Shown here piece after piece: positions 18,180 to 28,617 of a stretch of DNA of 64,000 bases. The notes under the pieces are model-generated. The model searched no databases, was not told the origin of the DNA, and worked only from the letters and a program-made list of their open reading frames with translations. Source of the DNA: Paraburkholderia sp. NMBU_R16 (GTDB lineage Bacteria; Pseudomonadota; Gammaproteobacteria; Burkholderiales; Burkholderiaceae); the NCBI RefSeq assembly GCF_013282575.1, contig NZ_JAAAYE010000020.1, positions 1-64,000 on the forward strand. Direction: 5' to 3'. The position numbers and the translations under genes are program-made. Numbering within the stretch: position 1 is the first letter of the stretch; every line of letters starts with the position of its first letter.

Positions 18180-19583
18180 GTGTCTGAATCTTCCCGCCCC
18201 ATCGTATCGCGCATCAAGTCTGCCAGACCGGATACCGTTTCTGCTCCCGCCCCAATGATCGAGATCGACTCGCTCGACATGGATGCGCGAGGCGTCGGAC
18301 GCCTCGTCGATGAGAACGGCGAGCCCGGGAAAGTTGTTTTTGTCGAAGGGGCCTTGCCTGGCGAGCGTGTCACGTACTCGAGCTATCGGAGAAAGCCGAG
18401 CTACGAGCAGGCTCAGGTCGTCGAGGTTCTGCGCGAAAGCGTGATGCGTACCGCGCCGCGCTGCGCGTTTTTCGGCACCTGCGGTGGCTGCTCGATGCAG
18501 CACCTCGACGCCCGCGCGCAGGTGGCCGTGAAGCAACGCGTGCTCGAGGACAATCTATGGCATCTGGCGAAGCTGCGCCCCGAAACGGTGTTCCGGCCGA
18601 TCCACGGGCCGACGTGGGGCTACCGCTACCGGGCGCGCCTCACGGTGCGCCATGTCGTGAAAAAGGGCGGGGTGCTAGTCGGTTTCCATGAAAGAAAAAG
18701 CAGCTATGTCGCCGATATGACGAGCTGCGAAGTGCTGCCCCCGCACGTCTCGGCGCTGCTCGTGCCGTTGCGCCGGCTCGTCGAAAGCCTTTCGATTCGC
18801 GACCGGTTGCCGCAGATCGAAGTGGCCGTCGGCTCGAGCGTGACCGCACTCGTGCTACGCGTGCTCGAACCGATGAATGCCGAGGATGAAGCGCAAGTGC
18901 GGCAGTTCGCGGATCGGCACGGCGTTCAGTTCTGGGTGCAGCCGAAAGGTCCGGACACCGCTGTGCCGTTTTACCCGCTCGACGTCGTGCTCGATTACAC
19001 GCTCCCCGAGTTCGGAATCCGCATGCCGTTCAAGCCGACGGACTTCACTCAGGTCAATCATGCGATCAATCGCGTGCTCGTCGGGCGTGCGGTACGTTTG
19101 CTGTCGCCGTCACCGAGCGATCGCGTGCTCGATCTCTTTTGCGGACTCGGCAATTTCACCCTGCCGCTGGCACGGCGTGCACGCGACGTAGTGGGCATCG
19201 AGGGCAGCGAAACGCTGACAGCCCGAGCGCTCGAGAACGCGCGCTCGAACGGCGTCGACGCCCATACGTCATTCGCTTGCCGTAACCTCTTCGAGATCAC
19301 TGCCGATGACCTGCGCGCGCTCGGGCCATTCGACAAATTCCTCGTCGATCCGCCGCGCGAGGGCGCGCTGGCCGTTTCGAAGGGGCTCGCCGAGATTGCG
19401 CAAAGCGGACAAGGACCGCTGCCAAGCCGGATCGTCTACGTCTCCTGCAACCCGGCGACGCTCGCCCGCGATGCGGGGCTTCTCGTGCATGAAGTCGGAT
19501 ATCGGCTCAAGGGCGCCGGCGTCGTCAACATGTTTCCGCATACCTCCCACGTCGAATCGATCGCGCTCTTCGAGCGAGACTGA
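18180..19583 (+). CDS. rlmD: 23S rRNA (uracil(1939)-C(5))-methyltransferase RlmD
   Basis: 467 residues from GTG 18180, chosen because AGGAAAAA lies just upstream and homologues start with a similar SES-rich tail. A TRAM-like N-terminal domain is followed by four cysteines that bind a [4Fe-4S] cluster (C95, C101, C104 in [10 protein letters not shown], and C183 in MTSCEVLP). The AdoMet domain contains [18 protein letters not shown], and the catalytic cysteine is in [13 protein letters not shown]. It methylates U1939 of 23S rRNA. A strong terminator follows. Confidence 0.95.
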   Translation: MSESSRPIVSRIKSARPDTVSAPAPMIEIDSLDMDARGVGRLVDENGEPGKVVFVEGALPGERVTYSSYRRKPSYEQAQVVEVLRESVMRTAPRCAFFGTCGGCSMQHLDARAQVAVKQRVLEDNLWHLAKLRPETVFRPIHGPTWGYRYRARLTVRHVVKKGGVLVGFHERKSSYVADMTSCEVLPPHVSALLVPLRRLVESLSIRDRLPQIEVAVGSSVTALVLRVLEPMNAEDEAQVRQFADRHGVQFWVQPKGPDTAVPFYPLDVVLDYTLPEFGIRMPFKPTDFTQVNHAINRVLVGRAVRLLSPSPSDRVLDLFCGLGNFTLPLARRARDVVGIEGSETLTARALENARSNGVDAHTSFACRNLFEITADDLRALGPFDKFLVDPPREGALAVSKGLAEIAQSGQGPLPSRIVYVSCNPATLARDAGLLVHEVGYRLKGAGVVNMFPHTSHVESIALFERD

Positions 19584-19601
19584 CCCCGAGTCGACCAGGC
19601 G

Positions 19602-19631
19602 AAAAAAAACCGGCCCGAGGGCCGGTTTTTT
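19602..19631. terminator. Bidirectional terminator between rlmD and the BI-1 gene
   Basis: AAAACCGGCCC pairs with GGGCCGGTTTT around a short loop, flanked by eight A on the left and six T on the right. It lies between two convergent genes and should serve both. Confidence 0.9.
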
Positions 19632-19649
19632 GTGGCTGGCAGCGCTCGA

Positions 19650-20348
19650 TCAGTTCCGGTTACCGCCGAAAATCCCGAGCAGCGAGAGCAGGTTGACGAA
19701 CACGTTGTACAGATCCAGGTAGATCGCCAGCGTGGCGGTGATGTAGTTCGTCTCGCCGCCGTTCACGACGCGCTGCACATCGAACAGCATGTAGGCAGAA
19801 AAGATCGCGATCGCAAGCACCGAAACCGTCAGCATCAGCGCGGGCAGGTGCAGGAACATGTTCGCGACCATTGCCAGCAACAAGACGATCACGCCCATGA
19901 AGAGCCACTTGCCCAGCCCGGAGAAATCGCGCTTGCTGACCGTGGCGATCGTTGCCATGGCTGTAAAGATGACGCCGGTACCGCCGAAGGCCAGCATGAT
20001 CAGCGAAGGGCCGTTCGAGAAGCCGAGGATGAAGCTCAGCAGCCGCGAGAGCATGAGGCCCATGAAGAACGTGAATCCGAGCAGCACGACAACGCCCACA
20101 CCGCTGTTTTTCGTGCGCTCGATCGCGAACATGAAGCCGAACGCGATCGCGAAAAACGCGAGCAGGCTCATGGCGGGGCTCGTCGCGGCAAAGAGCGAGA
20201 AGCCCGACACGACGCCGACCCAAGCCCCGAGCACCGTCGGCACCATCGACAGCGCGAGCAGCCAATAAGTGTTCCGTAGCACGCGGTTGCGGGTTTCCGC
20301 CGTGGCGATGGCGCCGCCGCGGCCGAAGTTGTACGGATAGTCGTTCAT
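19650..20348 (-). CDS. Bax inhibitor-1 / YccA family inner-membrane protein
   Basis: 232 residues with seven hydrophobic segments and the family landmarks (NRVLRNTYWLLALSMVPTVL, GGTGVIFTAMATIATVSKR, ending in IYLDLYNVFVNLLSLLGIF). In E. coli the homologue YccA inhibits the FtsH protease, and other members conduct Ca2+; the role here is inferred only at family level. The ATG at 20348 has an AAGGAG site six bases away; longer in-frame starts upstream are not supported. It is convergent with rlmD. Confidence 0.93.
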   Translation of the reverse strand: MNDYPYNFGRGGAIATAETRNRVLRNTYWLLALSMVPTVLGAWVGVVSGFSLFAATSPAMSLLAFFAIAFGFMFAIERTKNSGVGVVVLLGFTFFMGLMLSRLLSFILGFSNGPSLIMLAFGGTGVIFTAMATIATVSKRDFSGLGKWLFMGVIVLLLAMVANMFLHLPALMLTVSVLAIAIFSAYMLFDVQRVVNGGETNYITATLAIYLDLYNVFVNLLSLLGIFGGNRN

Positions 20349-20542
20349 GCTTTCTCCTTGCGTAAGACGCAGTGACGTTGGGCAGGCTTGAACACGCGAC
20401 AGGGCGTTTTTCCAGGCCATCCCGACACTAAGATAGGTACGGACGCCGCGAGTTTCAACGGCCGCGCATGCGCCCGGCATCCTATTCATTCGAACCTTTC
20501 ACCCCCGTAAGGGTTCAATCGCAATCATACACCGGAACATGC

Positions 20543-20548
20543 TACAAT
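20543..20548 (+). promoter_or_regulatory. Candidate -10 element for ndk
   Basis: TACAAT about 47 bases before the ndk ATG, within an AT-rich stretch. No strong -35 hexamer at the normal spacing. Confidence 0.45.
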
Positions 20549-20594
20549 TGCAGATTCGTTAGAAATCGTAACCCCTTAATTTTTTGGAGTTTTT

Positions 20595-21020
20595 ATGGCG
20601 ATCGAGCGTACCCTGTCGATTATCAAGCCTGACGCAGTGGCAAAGAACGTGATCGGGCAGATCTACAGCCGCTTTGAGAATGCGGGCCTCAAGATCGTGG
20701 CGGCCCGGATGGCGCAGCTTTCGCGCGCCGATGCTGAGAAATTCTACGCCGTGCACGCCGCGCGTCCGTTCTTCAAGGATCTCGTGGAATTCATGATTTC
20801 GGGCCCGGTCATGGTGCAAGTGCTCGAAGGCGAGGACGCGATTCTGAAGAACCGCGATCTGATGGGCGCAACGGATCCGAAGAAGGCCGACAAGGGAACG
20901 ATTCGCGCGGACTTCGCCGACAGCATCGACGCCAATGCGGTGCACGGCTCGGATGCGGCGGAAACCGCTCGCGTCGAAATCGCCTTCTTCTTCCCCGAGA
21001 TCAACGTTTATTCGCGCTGA
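20595..21020 (+). CDS. ndk: Nucleoside diphosphate kinase
   Basis: 141 residues; [18 protein letters not shown] and the catalytic His117 in NAVHGSDA are diagnostic. It transfers the terminal phosphate of ATP to other nucleoside diphosphates through a phosphohistidine. The upstream TTTTTTGGAG site supports the start. It lies upstream of rlmN in the same direction, an order common in beta-proteobacteria. Confidence 0.98.
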   Translation: MAIERTLSIIKPDAVAKNVIGQIYSRFENAGLKIVAARMAQLSRADAEKFYAVHAARPFFKDLVEFMISGPVMVQVLEGEDAILKNRDLMGATDPKKADKGTIRADFADSIDANAVHGSDAAETARVEIAFFFPEINVYSR

Positions 21021-21133
21021 CGAGCGCGCTCGGGCGCACTGCCCGATAGGGCGCGAACGGCACGGGTCGGCCTCGCACGCGATGCGGGCGCTGGCACGAC
21101 CGGTGCTGACGCAATGAAACAGCAGGATTCGAT

Positions 21134-22270
21134 ATGACGAGCAGTTCATCCGTCAACCTTCTCGATCTCGACGCCGAGGGTCTCGTCGCCTATTGCGACA
21201 GCCTGGGCGAGAAGGCGTTTCGCGCCAAGCAGTTGCAGCGTTGGATCCATCAATACAACGCCGCCGACTTCGACGGCATGACCGACCTCGCCAAGTCGCT
21301 GCGCGAAAAGCTCAAGGGCCGCGCGACGATCACGATGCCGGCCGTCGTCAGCGATCACGTCTCGGCCGACGGCACGCGCAAATGGCTCGTCGACGTCGGC
21401 AACGGGAACGCGGTAGAGACCGTTTTCATTCCTGAGGAAACGCGCGGTACGCTGTGCGTGTCGTCACAGGCGGGATGCGCCGTCAACTGCCGTTTCTGTT
21501 CCACCGGGAAACAGGGTTTTTCGCGCAATCTGACGACAGGCGAGATCATCGGGCAGTTGCGCATGGCCGAATTCGCGTTGCGCGCGGCCTCGGGCGGCGC
21601 CGAAACGGGCAAAGGCGAGCGCGTCATCACCAATGTCGTCATGATGGGGATGGGCGAGCCGCTGCTCAATTACGATGCGCTCGTGCCGGCGCTGCGGTTA
21701 ATGCTCGACGACAACGCCTACGGGTTGTCGCGCCGGCGCGTCACGGTCTCCACTTCGGGTGTCGTGCCTATGATGGACCGGCTGGGCGCCGATTTGCCGG
21801 TGGCGCTCGCGGTATCGTTGCACGCGCCGAACGATGCACTGCGCGACGAACTCGTGCCGCTGAACAAGAAATACCCGCTTGCCGAGTTGATGGCCGCGTG
21901 CCGGCGCTATCTGACCGTGGCGCCGCGCGATTTCATCACGTTCGAGTACTGCATGCTCGACAGCGTCAACGACAGTGAGACCCACGCAAGGGAACTTCTC
22001 GAGCTGACTGCCGACGTGCCGTGCAAGTTCAACCTCATTCCGTTCAATCCGTTTCCGGAGTCGGGGCTCGTACGCTCGAAAGCCGAGCGCATCAAACGGT
22101 TCGCTCAGATTCTCATCGATGCCGGGGTCGTCACGACCGTGCGCAAGACGCGCGGAGACGACATCGATGCCGCCTGCGGTCAGCTCGCGGGGGCGATCAA
22201 GGATCGCACACGCGTAGCCGAGCGGATGGGGCGGTCAAGCCGCGTCATCGAGTTGCGGCGAGCCCAGTGA
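21134..22270 (+). CDS. rlmN: Dual-specificity RNA methyltransferase RlmN
   Basis: 378 residues. The radical-SAM motif CAVNCRFC (C115, C119, C122) binds the [4Fe-4S] cluster. The [10 protein letters not shown] motif and a C-terminal cysteine in [11 protein letters not shown] (the methyl-carrying site in RlmN) are present. It puts a C2 methyl group on A2503 of 23S rRNA and, in E. coli, on A37 of some tRNAs. It starts 113 bases after ndk. Confidence 0.97.
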   Translation: MTSSSSVNLLDLDAEGLVAYCDSLGEKAFRAKQLQRWIHQYNAADFDGMTDLAKSLREKLKGRATITMPAVVSDHVSADGTRKWLVDVGNGNAVETVFIPEETRGTLCVSSQAGCAVNCRFCSTGKQGFSRNLTTGEIIGQLRMAEFALRAASGGAETGKGERVITNVVMMGMGEPLLNYDALVPALRLMLDDNAYGLSRRRVTVSTSGVVPMMDRLGADLPVALAVSLHAPNDALRDELVPLNKKYPLAELMAACRRYLTVAPRDFITFEYCMLDSVNDSETHARELLELTADVPCKFNLIPFNPFPESGLVRSKAERIKRFAQILIDAGVVTTVRKTRGDDIDAACGQLAGAIKDRTRVAERMGRSSRVIELRRAQ

Positions 22271-22339
22271 ACGCCCATATCGGGCGAATGCGAGCGGAGG
22301 GGCGCGCGGCGTAGCGCGACGCGTCACGAAGTGTCGAAA

Positions 22340-22379
22340 AGCGGCAGGAAGTACCAAGAAGCACCAAGAAGCACGGAAG
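22340..22379. repeat. Four degenerate 10-bp tandem units upstream of rodZ
   Basis: AGCGGCAGGA, AGTACCAAGA, AGCACCAAGA and AGCACGGAAG follow one another without gaps. The middle two differ at one base. Function unknown; they lie in the 214-bp gap between rlmN and rodZ. Confidence 0.6.
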
Positions 22380-22404
22380 CGATACGTGGTGCAGCGCATT
22401 TTGT

Positions 22405-22410
22405 TATAAA
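22405..22410 (+). promoter_or_regulatory. Candidate -10 element for rodZ
   Basis: TATAAA about 74 bases before the rodZ ATG, in the only AT-rich part of this gap. No clear -35. Confidence 0.3.
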
Positions 22411-22484
22411 CGGTCTGCGAATCCGGCGGACGAAAAGTCGAACCGGGGCGCACAGGTGAAAAAGAATCGACGCGAGGATCAGGG

Positions 22485-23630
22485 ATGAGTGAGCCGCAGC
22501 ATCCGCATACAGAGGGCACTCAGACGGGCGAGGGACAATCGGGGCCGGTTTCGACCGGGCATCGTGCCGCGCCACAATCGGGGCACGCGGCAATCGCGGC
22601 CTCGTTCGGCTCGCTTACAGCGGCGGGGGCATGCCTCGCGCAGCTGCGCGAGGCGAAGGGATGGTCGATCGACGATGTGTCGGCACGGCTGAAGGTACCG
22701 CCGGCCAAGATGCGGGCGCTCGAGTCGGGCGACGTCAGCCATTTGCCGGGCACGACGTTCGCGCTCGGGGTCGTGCGCAGCTACGCGAAGATGCTGGGCG
22801 TCGACGCGGCGCCGTTCGTGCAGGCGTTGCGCCGCGAGAAAGGCGAGCCCGAGCCCGACCTTTCGATGCCGGCATCGACGGGCACCGATTTGCCGCGCGG
22901 GCGCGTCTCGGTTTCGTTGGGCGGCACGCCGAGGCACCGCTCGTGGTGGTGGGGTGTTGCCGCTGTCGTCGTTGGGCTCGTTGCGCTCGTCATGTGGCAT
23001 AGCGGCGGTCAACCGCCGGCCTGGCTCGCGCGCCTGAAAGCGAGCGCGAACGGAGCGGCGGCCAATTCGAGCGGTCCGTCGACGACGACCGCGCAAGGAC
23101 AGACGATCGCATCGGGTACCGCGGCCGCCGCGGATACGGGGTTCGCGCCGGCCAGCGCGCCGGCCGCGGTCGCCGGCGCTGCAAGCGAAGGACAGGCGCT
23201 CACGCCCACTCCGCTTGCGTCGCTTTCCGCCGCCACTCCGCCTTCGGCGCAGCAGCAGGCCCTGCCGCCGGCAGAGGCGCCAGCTTCGGCTGCCACGGTG
23301 ACACCGGCGCCGGCCGCGCAATCGCCGGCGCTCGCCGCGGCGAGCGCGGCAACGCCGGCCGAGGCGTCGGCGGTTCCGGCCGGCGCCACGACGCTTTCGT
23401 TCGCCGTGACGCAGGACAGCTGGTTCAGCGTACGGGACAAGGCAGGCAAGGAAGTGTTCTCGGGTATTGTGCACGCTGGCGATACCAAACAAGTGACGGG
23501 CCAAGCGCCTTTGAAGGTGATCGCGGGCAATCGGGCGGGCCTTCAGTCCGTCACCGTTGACGGCAAGCCCGTCGAGGCCGCGAAGTACGGTCCGACTAAA
23601 GGCAATGTCGCGCGCTTCACGCTGCCGTGA
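22485..23630 (+). CDS. rodZ: RodZ-type cytoskeletal/helix-turn-helix membrane protein
   Basis: 381 residues with the RodZ layout. A cytoplasmic helix-turn-helix (about 48-120, LAQLREAKGWSIDDVSARL and GTTFALGVVRSYAKMLG) is followed by one transmembrane segment (about 150-170, SWWWGVAAVVVGLVALVMW), a long Ala/Pro/Thr-rich linker of about 130 residues, and a C-terminal DUF4115 domain (LSFAVTQDSWFSVRDKAG). RodZ links MreB to the peptidoglycan elongation machinery and helps set rod shape. Its place just before ispG is conserved in many proteobacteria. Confidence 0.9.
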   Translation: MSEPQHPHTEGTQTGEGQSGPVSTGHRAAPQSGHAAIAASFGSLTAAGACLAQLREAKGWSIDDVSARLKVPPAKMRALESGDVSHLPGTTFALGVVRSYAKMLGVDAAPFVQALRREKGEPEPDLSMPASTGTDLPRGRVSVSLGGTPRHRSWWWGVAAVVVGLVALVMWHSGGQPPAWLARLKASANGAAANSSGPSTTTAQGQTIASGTAAAADTGFAPASAPAAVAGAASEGQALTPTPLASLSAATPPSAQQQALPPAEAPASAATVTPAPAAQSPALAAASAATPAEASAVPAGATTLSFAVTQDSWFSVRDKAGKEVFSGIVHAGDTKQVTGQAPLKVIAGNRAGLQSVTVDGKPVEAAKYGPTKGNVARFTLP

Positions 23631-23723
23631 ATATGAGCGTGGGCGCCGGCGCCGCCGTGGCGCCTCTCACATGGGTGAACCGCCGCTCATGAGCGCGCGG
23701 AGCACGTAGCGTAATCAGCAACA

Positions 23724-25028
23724 ATGGGTCTTTCGATGCAATCCGACAGCAGCAGCCAGATTTGTTCGTCCGAGCCGATTTTCGGTGGTCCCGCTCCGCG
23801 TCGCGTCTCGCATGCCGTGGACGTCCGCTGGGGCGGTCAGCTGGTGACGATCGGCGGGGATGCTCCCGTGCGCATTCAATCGATGACGAACACCGATACG
23901 GCCGACGCAATCGGCACGGCAATTCAGGTGAAAGAGCTGGCGCAGGCCGGCTCCGAGCTCGTCCGTATCACCGTGAATACACCGGAAGCCGCGCAGGCGG
24001 TACCGGCGATTCGCGAGCAGCTCGATCGCATGGGTGTGTTCGTGCCGCTCGTCGGCGATTTCCATTACAACGGCCATTTGTTGCTGCGTGACTATCCGGG
24101 CTGCGCCGAGGCGCTGTCGAAATATCGGATCAACCCCGGCAACGTGGGGCAGGGCGCGAAGCGCGACACGCAGTTCGCGCAGATGATCGAGGCCGCGATC
24201 CGCTACGACAAGCCGGTGCGCATCGGCGTCAACTGGGGCAGCCTCGACCAGGATCTGCTCGCGCGCATGATGGATGAAAACGCAGCGCGCAGCGCACCCT
24301 GGGATGCGCAAAGCGTCATGTACGAGGCGCTGATCCAATCGGCCATCGGCTCCGCGGAGCGCGCCGTGGAACTAGGGCTCGCGCGCGGGAAAATCATTCT
24401 GTCGTGCAAAGTGAGCGGCGTGCAGGATCTGATCGCCGTCTATCGCGAGCTTGCGCGCCGCTGCCGCTTCGCGCTGCATCTCGGGCTGACGGAGGCCGGG
24501 ATGGGTTCGAAAGGCATCGTCGCTTCGACAGCCGCGCTGGGCGTGCTACTACAGCAAGGCATCGGCGATACGATCCGCATCTCGCTCACGCCCGAGCCCG
24601 GCGCGTCGCGTACCGGCGAAGTCATCGTGGGACAGGAGATTCTGCAGACCATGGGACTGCGGTCGTTCACGCCGATGGTCATCGCGTGCCCGGGCTGCGG
24701 ACGTACGACGAGTACGCTTTTTCAGGAGCTGGCCGCGCAGATCCAGTCCTATCTGCGCGCGCAGATGCCCGTTTGGCGCGAGCAGTATCCCGGCGTCGAG
24801 AAGATGCATGTCGCCGTGATGGGATGCATCGTCAACGGTCCCGGCGAATCGAAGCAGGCGAATATCGGCATCAGTTTGCCGGGCTCGGGCGAAAACCCCG
24901 CCGCGCCTGTCTTCATCGACGGCGAAAAGGTCAAGACGCTGCGCGGAGAGCGCATCGCCGAGGAATTCCAGCAGATCGTGAGCGACTATGTCGAGCGCCG
25001 GTATGGCCGCGCTGCCGTCGCGAACTGA
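23724..25028 (+). CDS. ispG: 4-hydroxy-3-methylbut-2-enyl diphosphate synthase (flavodoxin)
   Basis: 434 residues. [30 protein letters not shown] and the iron-sulfur cysteines in [14 protein letters not shown] and [13 protein letters not shown] identify IspG (GcpE), the [4Fe-4S] enzyme of the methylerythritol phosphate route to isoprenoids. An internal ATG at 23736 is an equally plausible start; neither has a strong ribosome-binding site. hisS follows after 25 bases. Confidence 0.97.
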   Translation: MGLSMQSDSSSQICSSEPIFGGPAPRRVSHAVDVRWGGQLVTIGGDAPVRIQSMTNTDTADAIGTAIQVKELAQAGSELVRITVNTPEAAQAVPAIREQLDRMGVFVPLVGDFHYNGHLLLRDYPGCAEALSKYRINPGNVGQGAKRDTQFAQMIEAAIRYDKPVRIGVNWGSLDQDLLARMMDENAARSAPWDAQSVMYEALIQSAIGSAERAVELGLARGKIILSCKVSGVQDLIAVYRELARRCRFALHLGLTEAGMGSKGIVASTAALGVLLQQGIGDTIRISLTPEPGASRTGEVIVGQEILQTMGLRSFTPMVIACPGCGRTTSTLFQELAAQIQSYLRAQMPVWREQYPGVEKMHVAVMGCIVNGPGESKQANIGISLPGSGENPAAPVFIDGEKVKTLRGERIAEEFQQIVSDYVERRYGRAAVAN

Positions 25029-25053
25029 GCATCAATCGTCAACACAATCCAGA

Positions 25054-26394
25054 ATGACTGAACCGAAAAAGAAGCTCGAGAAACTGACCGGCGTGAAAGG
25101 CATGAACGACATCCTGCCGCAGGATGCCGCGCTCTGGGAGTTTTTCGAGTCGACCGTGAAGTCGATGCTGCGTGCGTACGGCTATCAGAACATCCGTACG
25201 CCGATCGTCGAGCACACGCAGCTGTTCACACGCGGTATCGGCGAGGTGACCGATATCGTCGAGAAGGAGATGTACAGCTTCGTCGATGCGCTGAACGGCG
25301 AAAACCTGACGCTGCGCCCGGAAAACACCGCGGCCGTCGTACGCGCCTGCATCGAGCACAATCTGCTTTACGACGGCCCGAAGCGGCTTTGGTACGTCGG
25401 TCCGATGTTCCGTCACGAGCGGCCTCAGCGTGGGCGATACCGGCAGTTTCATCAGGTCGGCGTGGAAGCGCTGGGCTTTGCGGGCCCCGACACCGATGCC
25501 GAGATCATCCTCATGTGCCAGCGCTTGTGGGACGACCTCGGCTTGACCGGTATCCGACTGGAAATCAACTCGCTCGGTCTGGCCGAAGAGCGTGCCGCGC
25601 ATCGCGTCGAACTCATCCGGTATCTCGAACAGCATATCGATGCGCTCGACGAGGACGCGAAACGCCGCCTCTACACGAACCCGCTGCGCGTGCTCGATAC
25701 GAAGAATCCCGCGCTGCAGGAAATCGCGCAAAATGCACCGAAGCTCATCGACTTCCTCGGCGAGGAGTCGCGTGCGCATTTCGAAGGACTGCAGCGGCTC
25801 TTGAGAGCCAACAACCTTCCGTTCTCGATCAATCCGCGGCTGGTACGCGGGCTCGACTATTACAACCTGACCGTCTTCGAGTGGGTCACCGACAAGCTCG
25901 GCGCGCAAGGCACCGTGGCCGCCGGCGGCCGCTACGATCCGCTCATCGAGCAATTGGGCGGCAAGCCGACCGCCGCGTGCGGCTGGGCGATGGGCGTAGA
26001 GCGCATTCTCGAGCTGCTGAAGGAGGACGGGCTCGTGCCGCAGGAAGAAGGTTGCGATGTCTACGTCGTTCATCAGGGCGATGCCGCGCGCGAGCAGGCG
26101 TTCGTGATCGCGGAGCGGTTGCGCGATACAGGCCTCGACGTCGTCTTGCACTGCAGCGCCGACGGCGCATCGGCGAGTTTCAAATCGCAGATGAAACGCG
26201 CCGATGCGAGCGGGGCCGCGTTCGCCGTCATCCTCGGCGAAGACGAAGTCGCGAGCGGGACGGTGGCGATCAAGCCGTTGCGCGAAACGGGTGCCGCGGG
26301 CGAGAAAAGCGAACAACGCAGTGTTCCGGTCGAAAACTTGACCGAATTTCTAATCAATGCGATGGTTGCAACCGCCGAAGACGGCGAGGATTGA
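25054..26394 (+). CDS. hisS: Histidyl-tRNA synthetase
   Basis: 446 residues from ATG 25054 ([19 protein letters not shown]). Class II motif 2 ([19 protein letters not shown]), the histidine-specific [28 protein letters not shown] and a C-terminal anticodon-binding domain are present. It charges tRNA-His. The frame extends upstream into ispG, but the chosen start matches the family. Together with hisZ at 34.2 kb the window has both the true synthetase and its regulatory paralogue. Confidence 0.97.
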   Translation: MTEPKKKLEKLTGVKGMNDILPQDAALWEFFESTVKSMLRAYGYQNIRTPIVEHTQLFTRGIGEVTDIVEKEMYSFVDALNGENLTLRPENTAAVVRACIEHNLLYDGPKRLWYVGPMFRHERPQRGRYRQFHQVGVEALGFAGPDTDAEIILMCQRLWDDLGLTGIRLEINSLGLAEERAAHRVELIRYLEQHIDALDEDAKRRLYTNPLRVLDTKNPALQEIAQNAPKLIDFLGEESRAHFEGLQRLLRANNLPFSINPRLVRGLDYYNLTVFEWVTDKLGAQGTVAAGGRYDPLIEQLGGKPTAACGWAMGVERILELLKEDGLVPQEEGCDVYVVHQGDAAREQAFVIAERLRDTGLDVVLHCSADGASASFKSQMKRADASGAAFAVILGEDEVASGTVAIKPLRETGAAGEKSEQRSVPVENLTEFLINAMVATAEDGED

Positions 26395-26465
26395 TGCACG
26401 CCCCGTGCGGCGCATGACGGCGACCCGACAATCACAAGACGCAGGAAAGAAGGAATCGCTTGGCG

Positions 26466-27095
26466 ATGAGTTATCACGACGAACAAGAATCGATAGAGAG
26501 CTTCAAGGCCTGGTGGGCGCAGTGGGGTAACGCGGCGACCTGGATCGTCCTCGTTGCGCTCCTCGCCGCTGCCGCCTGGAACGGTTGGAATTTCTGGCAA
26601 CGCCGCGAGGCGGCTCAAGCGGCCGTGCTATATGAGCAAGTGCAGCAGGCGGTTTCGTCGAAGAATAAGGCGAACCTGGTGCGGGATGCCGCCGACATGG
26701 AATCGCGGTACGGCGGCACCGCGTATGCCCAAATGACGGCGCTCGCCGCTGCCAAGGCGTTGTACGAGGCCGGCGATATCGCGGCGGCCAAAACCCAGCT
26801 GCAATGGGCGATCGACCACGCGAAGGACGACGAATACAAGGAAATCGCGAAGCTGCGGCTCGCGGGCGTCCTGCTCGACGAAAAGTCGTACGATGCGGGG
26901 CTTGCGTTACTGGCCGGCGCGCCACCCGAGGGGTTCAAGGGCGTCGTGGCCGACCGTCGCGGCGATCTGCTGGCCGCTGGCGGCAAACGCGCCGATGCGC
27001 GTGCCGCCTATCAAGTCGCACTCGATTCACTGGCGAAGAGCGACACGTCCGCGCGTCAGCTGATTCAATTCAAGCTCGACGCGCTGGGCAGCTGA
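26466..27095 (+). CDS. YfgM-like membrane-anchored TPR protein
   Basis: 209 residues: a short cytosolic N-terminus (MSYHDEQESIESFKAWW), one transmembrane helix (about 24-41) and a periplasmic tetratricopeptide-like domain (DUF2133/YfgM). E. coli YfgM binds the SecYEG translocon and the chaperone PpiD. The position hisS-yfgM-bamB-der is conserved and supports the assignment. I start at ATG 26466, not the TTG six bases earlier. Confidence 0.9.
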   Translation: MSYHDEQESIESFKAWWAQWGNAATWIVLVALLAAAAWNGWNFWQRREAAQAAVLYEQVQQAVSSKNKANLVRDAADMESRYGGTAYAQMTALAAAKALYEAGDIAAAKTQLQWAIDHAKDDEYKEIAKLRLAGVLLDEKSYDAGLALLAGAPPEGFKGVVADRRGDLLAAGGKRADARAAYQVALDSLAKSDTSARQLIQFKLDALGS

Positions 27096-27196
27096 GCCGG
27101 CTTAGCGATGGCGCGCCGGTTCGCCGTCGGGCGGTTGCCGCACAGGCAGCGCCGCTCGCCTCGATTGATCAACCCTAGACGATGCTTCGCCCTCCA

Positions 27197-28342
27197 ATGA
27201 ATTTGCTGAAACGTTTAGCCGTGCCCGTTGCTTGTGCGATGACCGTCCTCGCGATGACAGCCTGCTCGTCTTCCAAGGACGAGCGTCGCGTGCCAACACC
27301 GCTCACGGAGTTCAAGCCCGCCCTCACGGTCGAGCGCGTCTGGCGCGCGAGCGTCGGCAAGGCCGGGCGCTACCTGTTTTCTCCGATCGCGGTCGGCGAT
27401 GCGGTCTATGCGGCCGGCGCGGGCGGCACCGTGGCGAAGATCGACGCGAAGACGGGCAAGGAAATCTGGCACACCAAGCTTCATACCGATCTGACGGCCG
27501 GCGTCGGCAGCGACGGCACCTTGACGGCCGTCGGCGCGGTGCGCGGCGGCGTCTATGTGCTCGATGCGAACGGCAAGCAGCTCTGGAAATCCGACGTACC
27601 GGGCGAGGTCATCTCCCCGCCGCTCGTGGGCAACGGGCTCGTGCTCGTGCGCACGATCGACGGACAGATCAATGCGTTCAACGCGCAAACCGGCGAGCTC
27701 AAGTGGGTCTATCACAATCGGGCGGTGCCGCTCAATCTGCGCGTGTCGGCCGGAATGACCTTCGCGGGCGACGTGGCGGTACTGGCTGGTTTCCCGGGCG
27801 GCGGGCTGGCCGCGATCGACTTGAAGACGGGCGACGATTACTGGCAGGCGCCTGTGTCGTACCCGAAGGGCGTCACCGAAGTCGAGCGGATCAACGACGT
27901 GACGGGCGCGCCGGTTCTCGTCGGCGCCGAAGCTTGCGCCGCTACGTTTCAGGGGCGCATCGGCTGCTTCGATGCGAATTCGGGGCGGCCGATTTGGGAA
28001 CAGCCGTTCTCGAGCACGACGGGGGTGGCGCAAGACGGCACCACGGTGATCTCGAGCGACGATTGGTCGGTCGCGGAAGCATTCAGCGCCAGCGACGGCC
28101 ATGTGCTCTGGCGTAACGACAAGCTCAAGAATCGCGATCTGAGCGCACCCCTGTTGCTAGGGCCGTCGGCCGTCTTTGGCGATTACAAGGGCTTTGTCCA
28201 TTTCCTCTCGCGCGACGACGGCTCGTTCGTGGCGCGCGTACCGACCGACGGCAGTCGTATCAGCGCGCCGCTCGTGGTAGCGGGCGATACGCTGGTCGTT
28301 CAGACGAAGGACGGCAATTTGTTCGGTTTCCGCCCGCGCTGA
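27197..28342 (+). CDS. bamB: Outer-membrane assembly lipoprotein BamB
   Basis: 381 residues from ATG 27197 (MNLLKRLAVPVACAM). The lipobox LAMTAC makes it an outer-membrane lipoprotein. The rest is an eight-bladed PQQ/WD40-like propeller (repeats such as GGTVAKIDAKTGKEIWHTKL and GQINAFNAQTGELKWVY). BamB assists BamA in inserting beta-barrel proteins; its partner bamD is at 45.6 kb. An ATG 15 bases upstream is an alternative start. Confidence 0.96.
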   Translation: MNLLKRLAVPVACAMTVLAMTACSSSKDERRVPTPLTEFKPALTVERVWRASVGKAGRYLFSPIAVGDAVYAAGAGGTVAKIDAKTGKEIWHTKLHTDLTAGVGSDGTLTAVGAVRGGVYVLDANGKQLWKSDVPGEVISPPLVGNGLVLVRTIDGQINAFNAQTGELKWVYHNRAVPLNLRVSAGMTFAGDVAVLAGFPGGGLAAIDLKTGDDYWQAPVSYPKGVTEVERINDVTGAPVLVGAEACAATFQGRIGCFDANSGRPIWEQPFSSTTGVAQDGTTVISSDDWSVAEAFSASDGHVLWRNDKLKNRDLSAPLLLGPSAVFGDYKGFVHFLSRDDGSFVARVPTDGSRISAPLVVAGDTLVVQTKDGNLFGFRPR

Positions 28343-28573
28343 ACGCAAAAGCGGGCGGCGCCTGGTTAGCCGCCATGGGCCGCTCCGCGCCGGCCTTTGC
28401 GTATCGATGAGGCCGCGGCCGGTGTCGTACGGCGGCGGCCCGTCGGTCACGCCCCGCATGGGCGTCATGACGCGATCGTGATAACGTGCGGCAAGACGAC
28501 AGGCCTTTTACGGCGCGCGCCGCGCGAAGCCGCGCTGTCCGGGCGCCGGCGCTTCAGGCAACGCGCGCGCCAT

Positions 28574-28595
28574 CCGGTGCCGATCACGGCACCGG
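28574..28595. other. Hairpin between bamB and der
   Basis: CCGGTGCCG (28574-28582) pairs perfectly with CGGCACCGG (28587-28595) around ATCA, ending 22 bases before the der ATG. The sequence after it has only scattered T, so it may be a weak terminator for bamB or a leader structure for der. The rest of the 275-bp gap shows nothing recognisable. Confidence 0.6.
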
Positions 28596-28617
28596 CGCTT
28601 TACTTTGATGACATCTC

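Noticed and set aside
28343-28617. tRNA or other structural RNA in the bamB-der gap
   Set aside because: No cloverleaf arms or TTCGANNC-type loop in the right arrangement.
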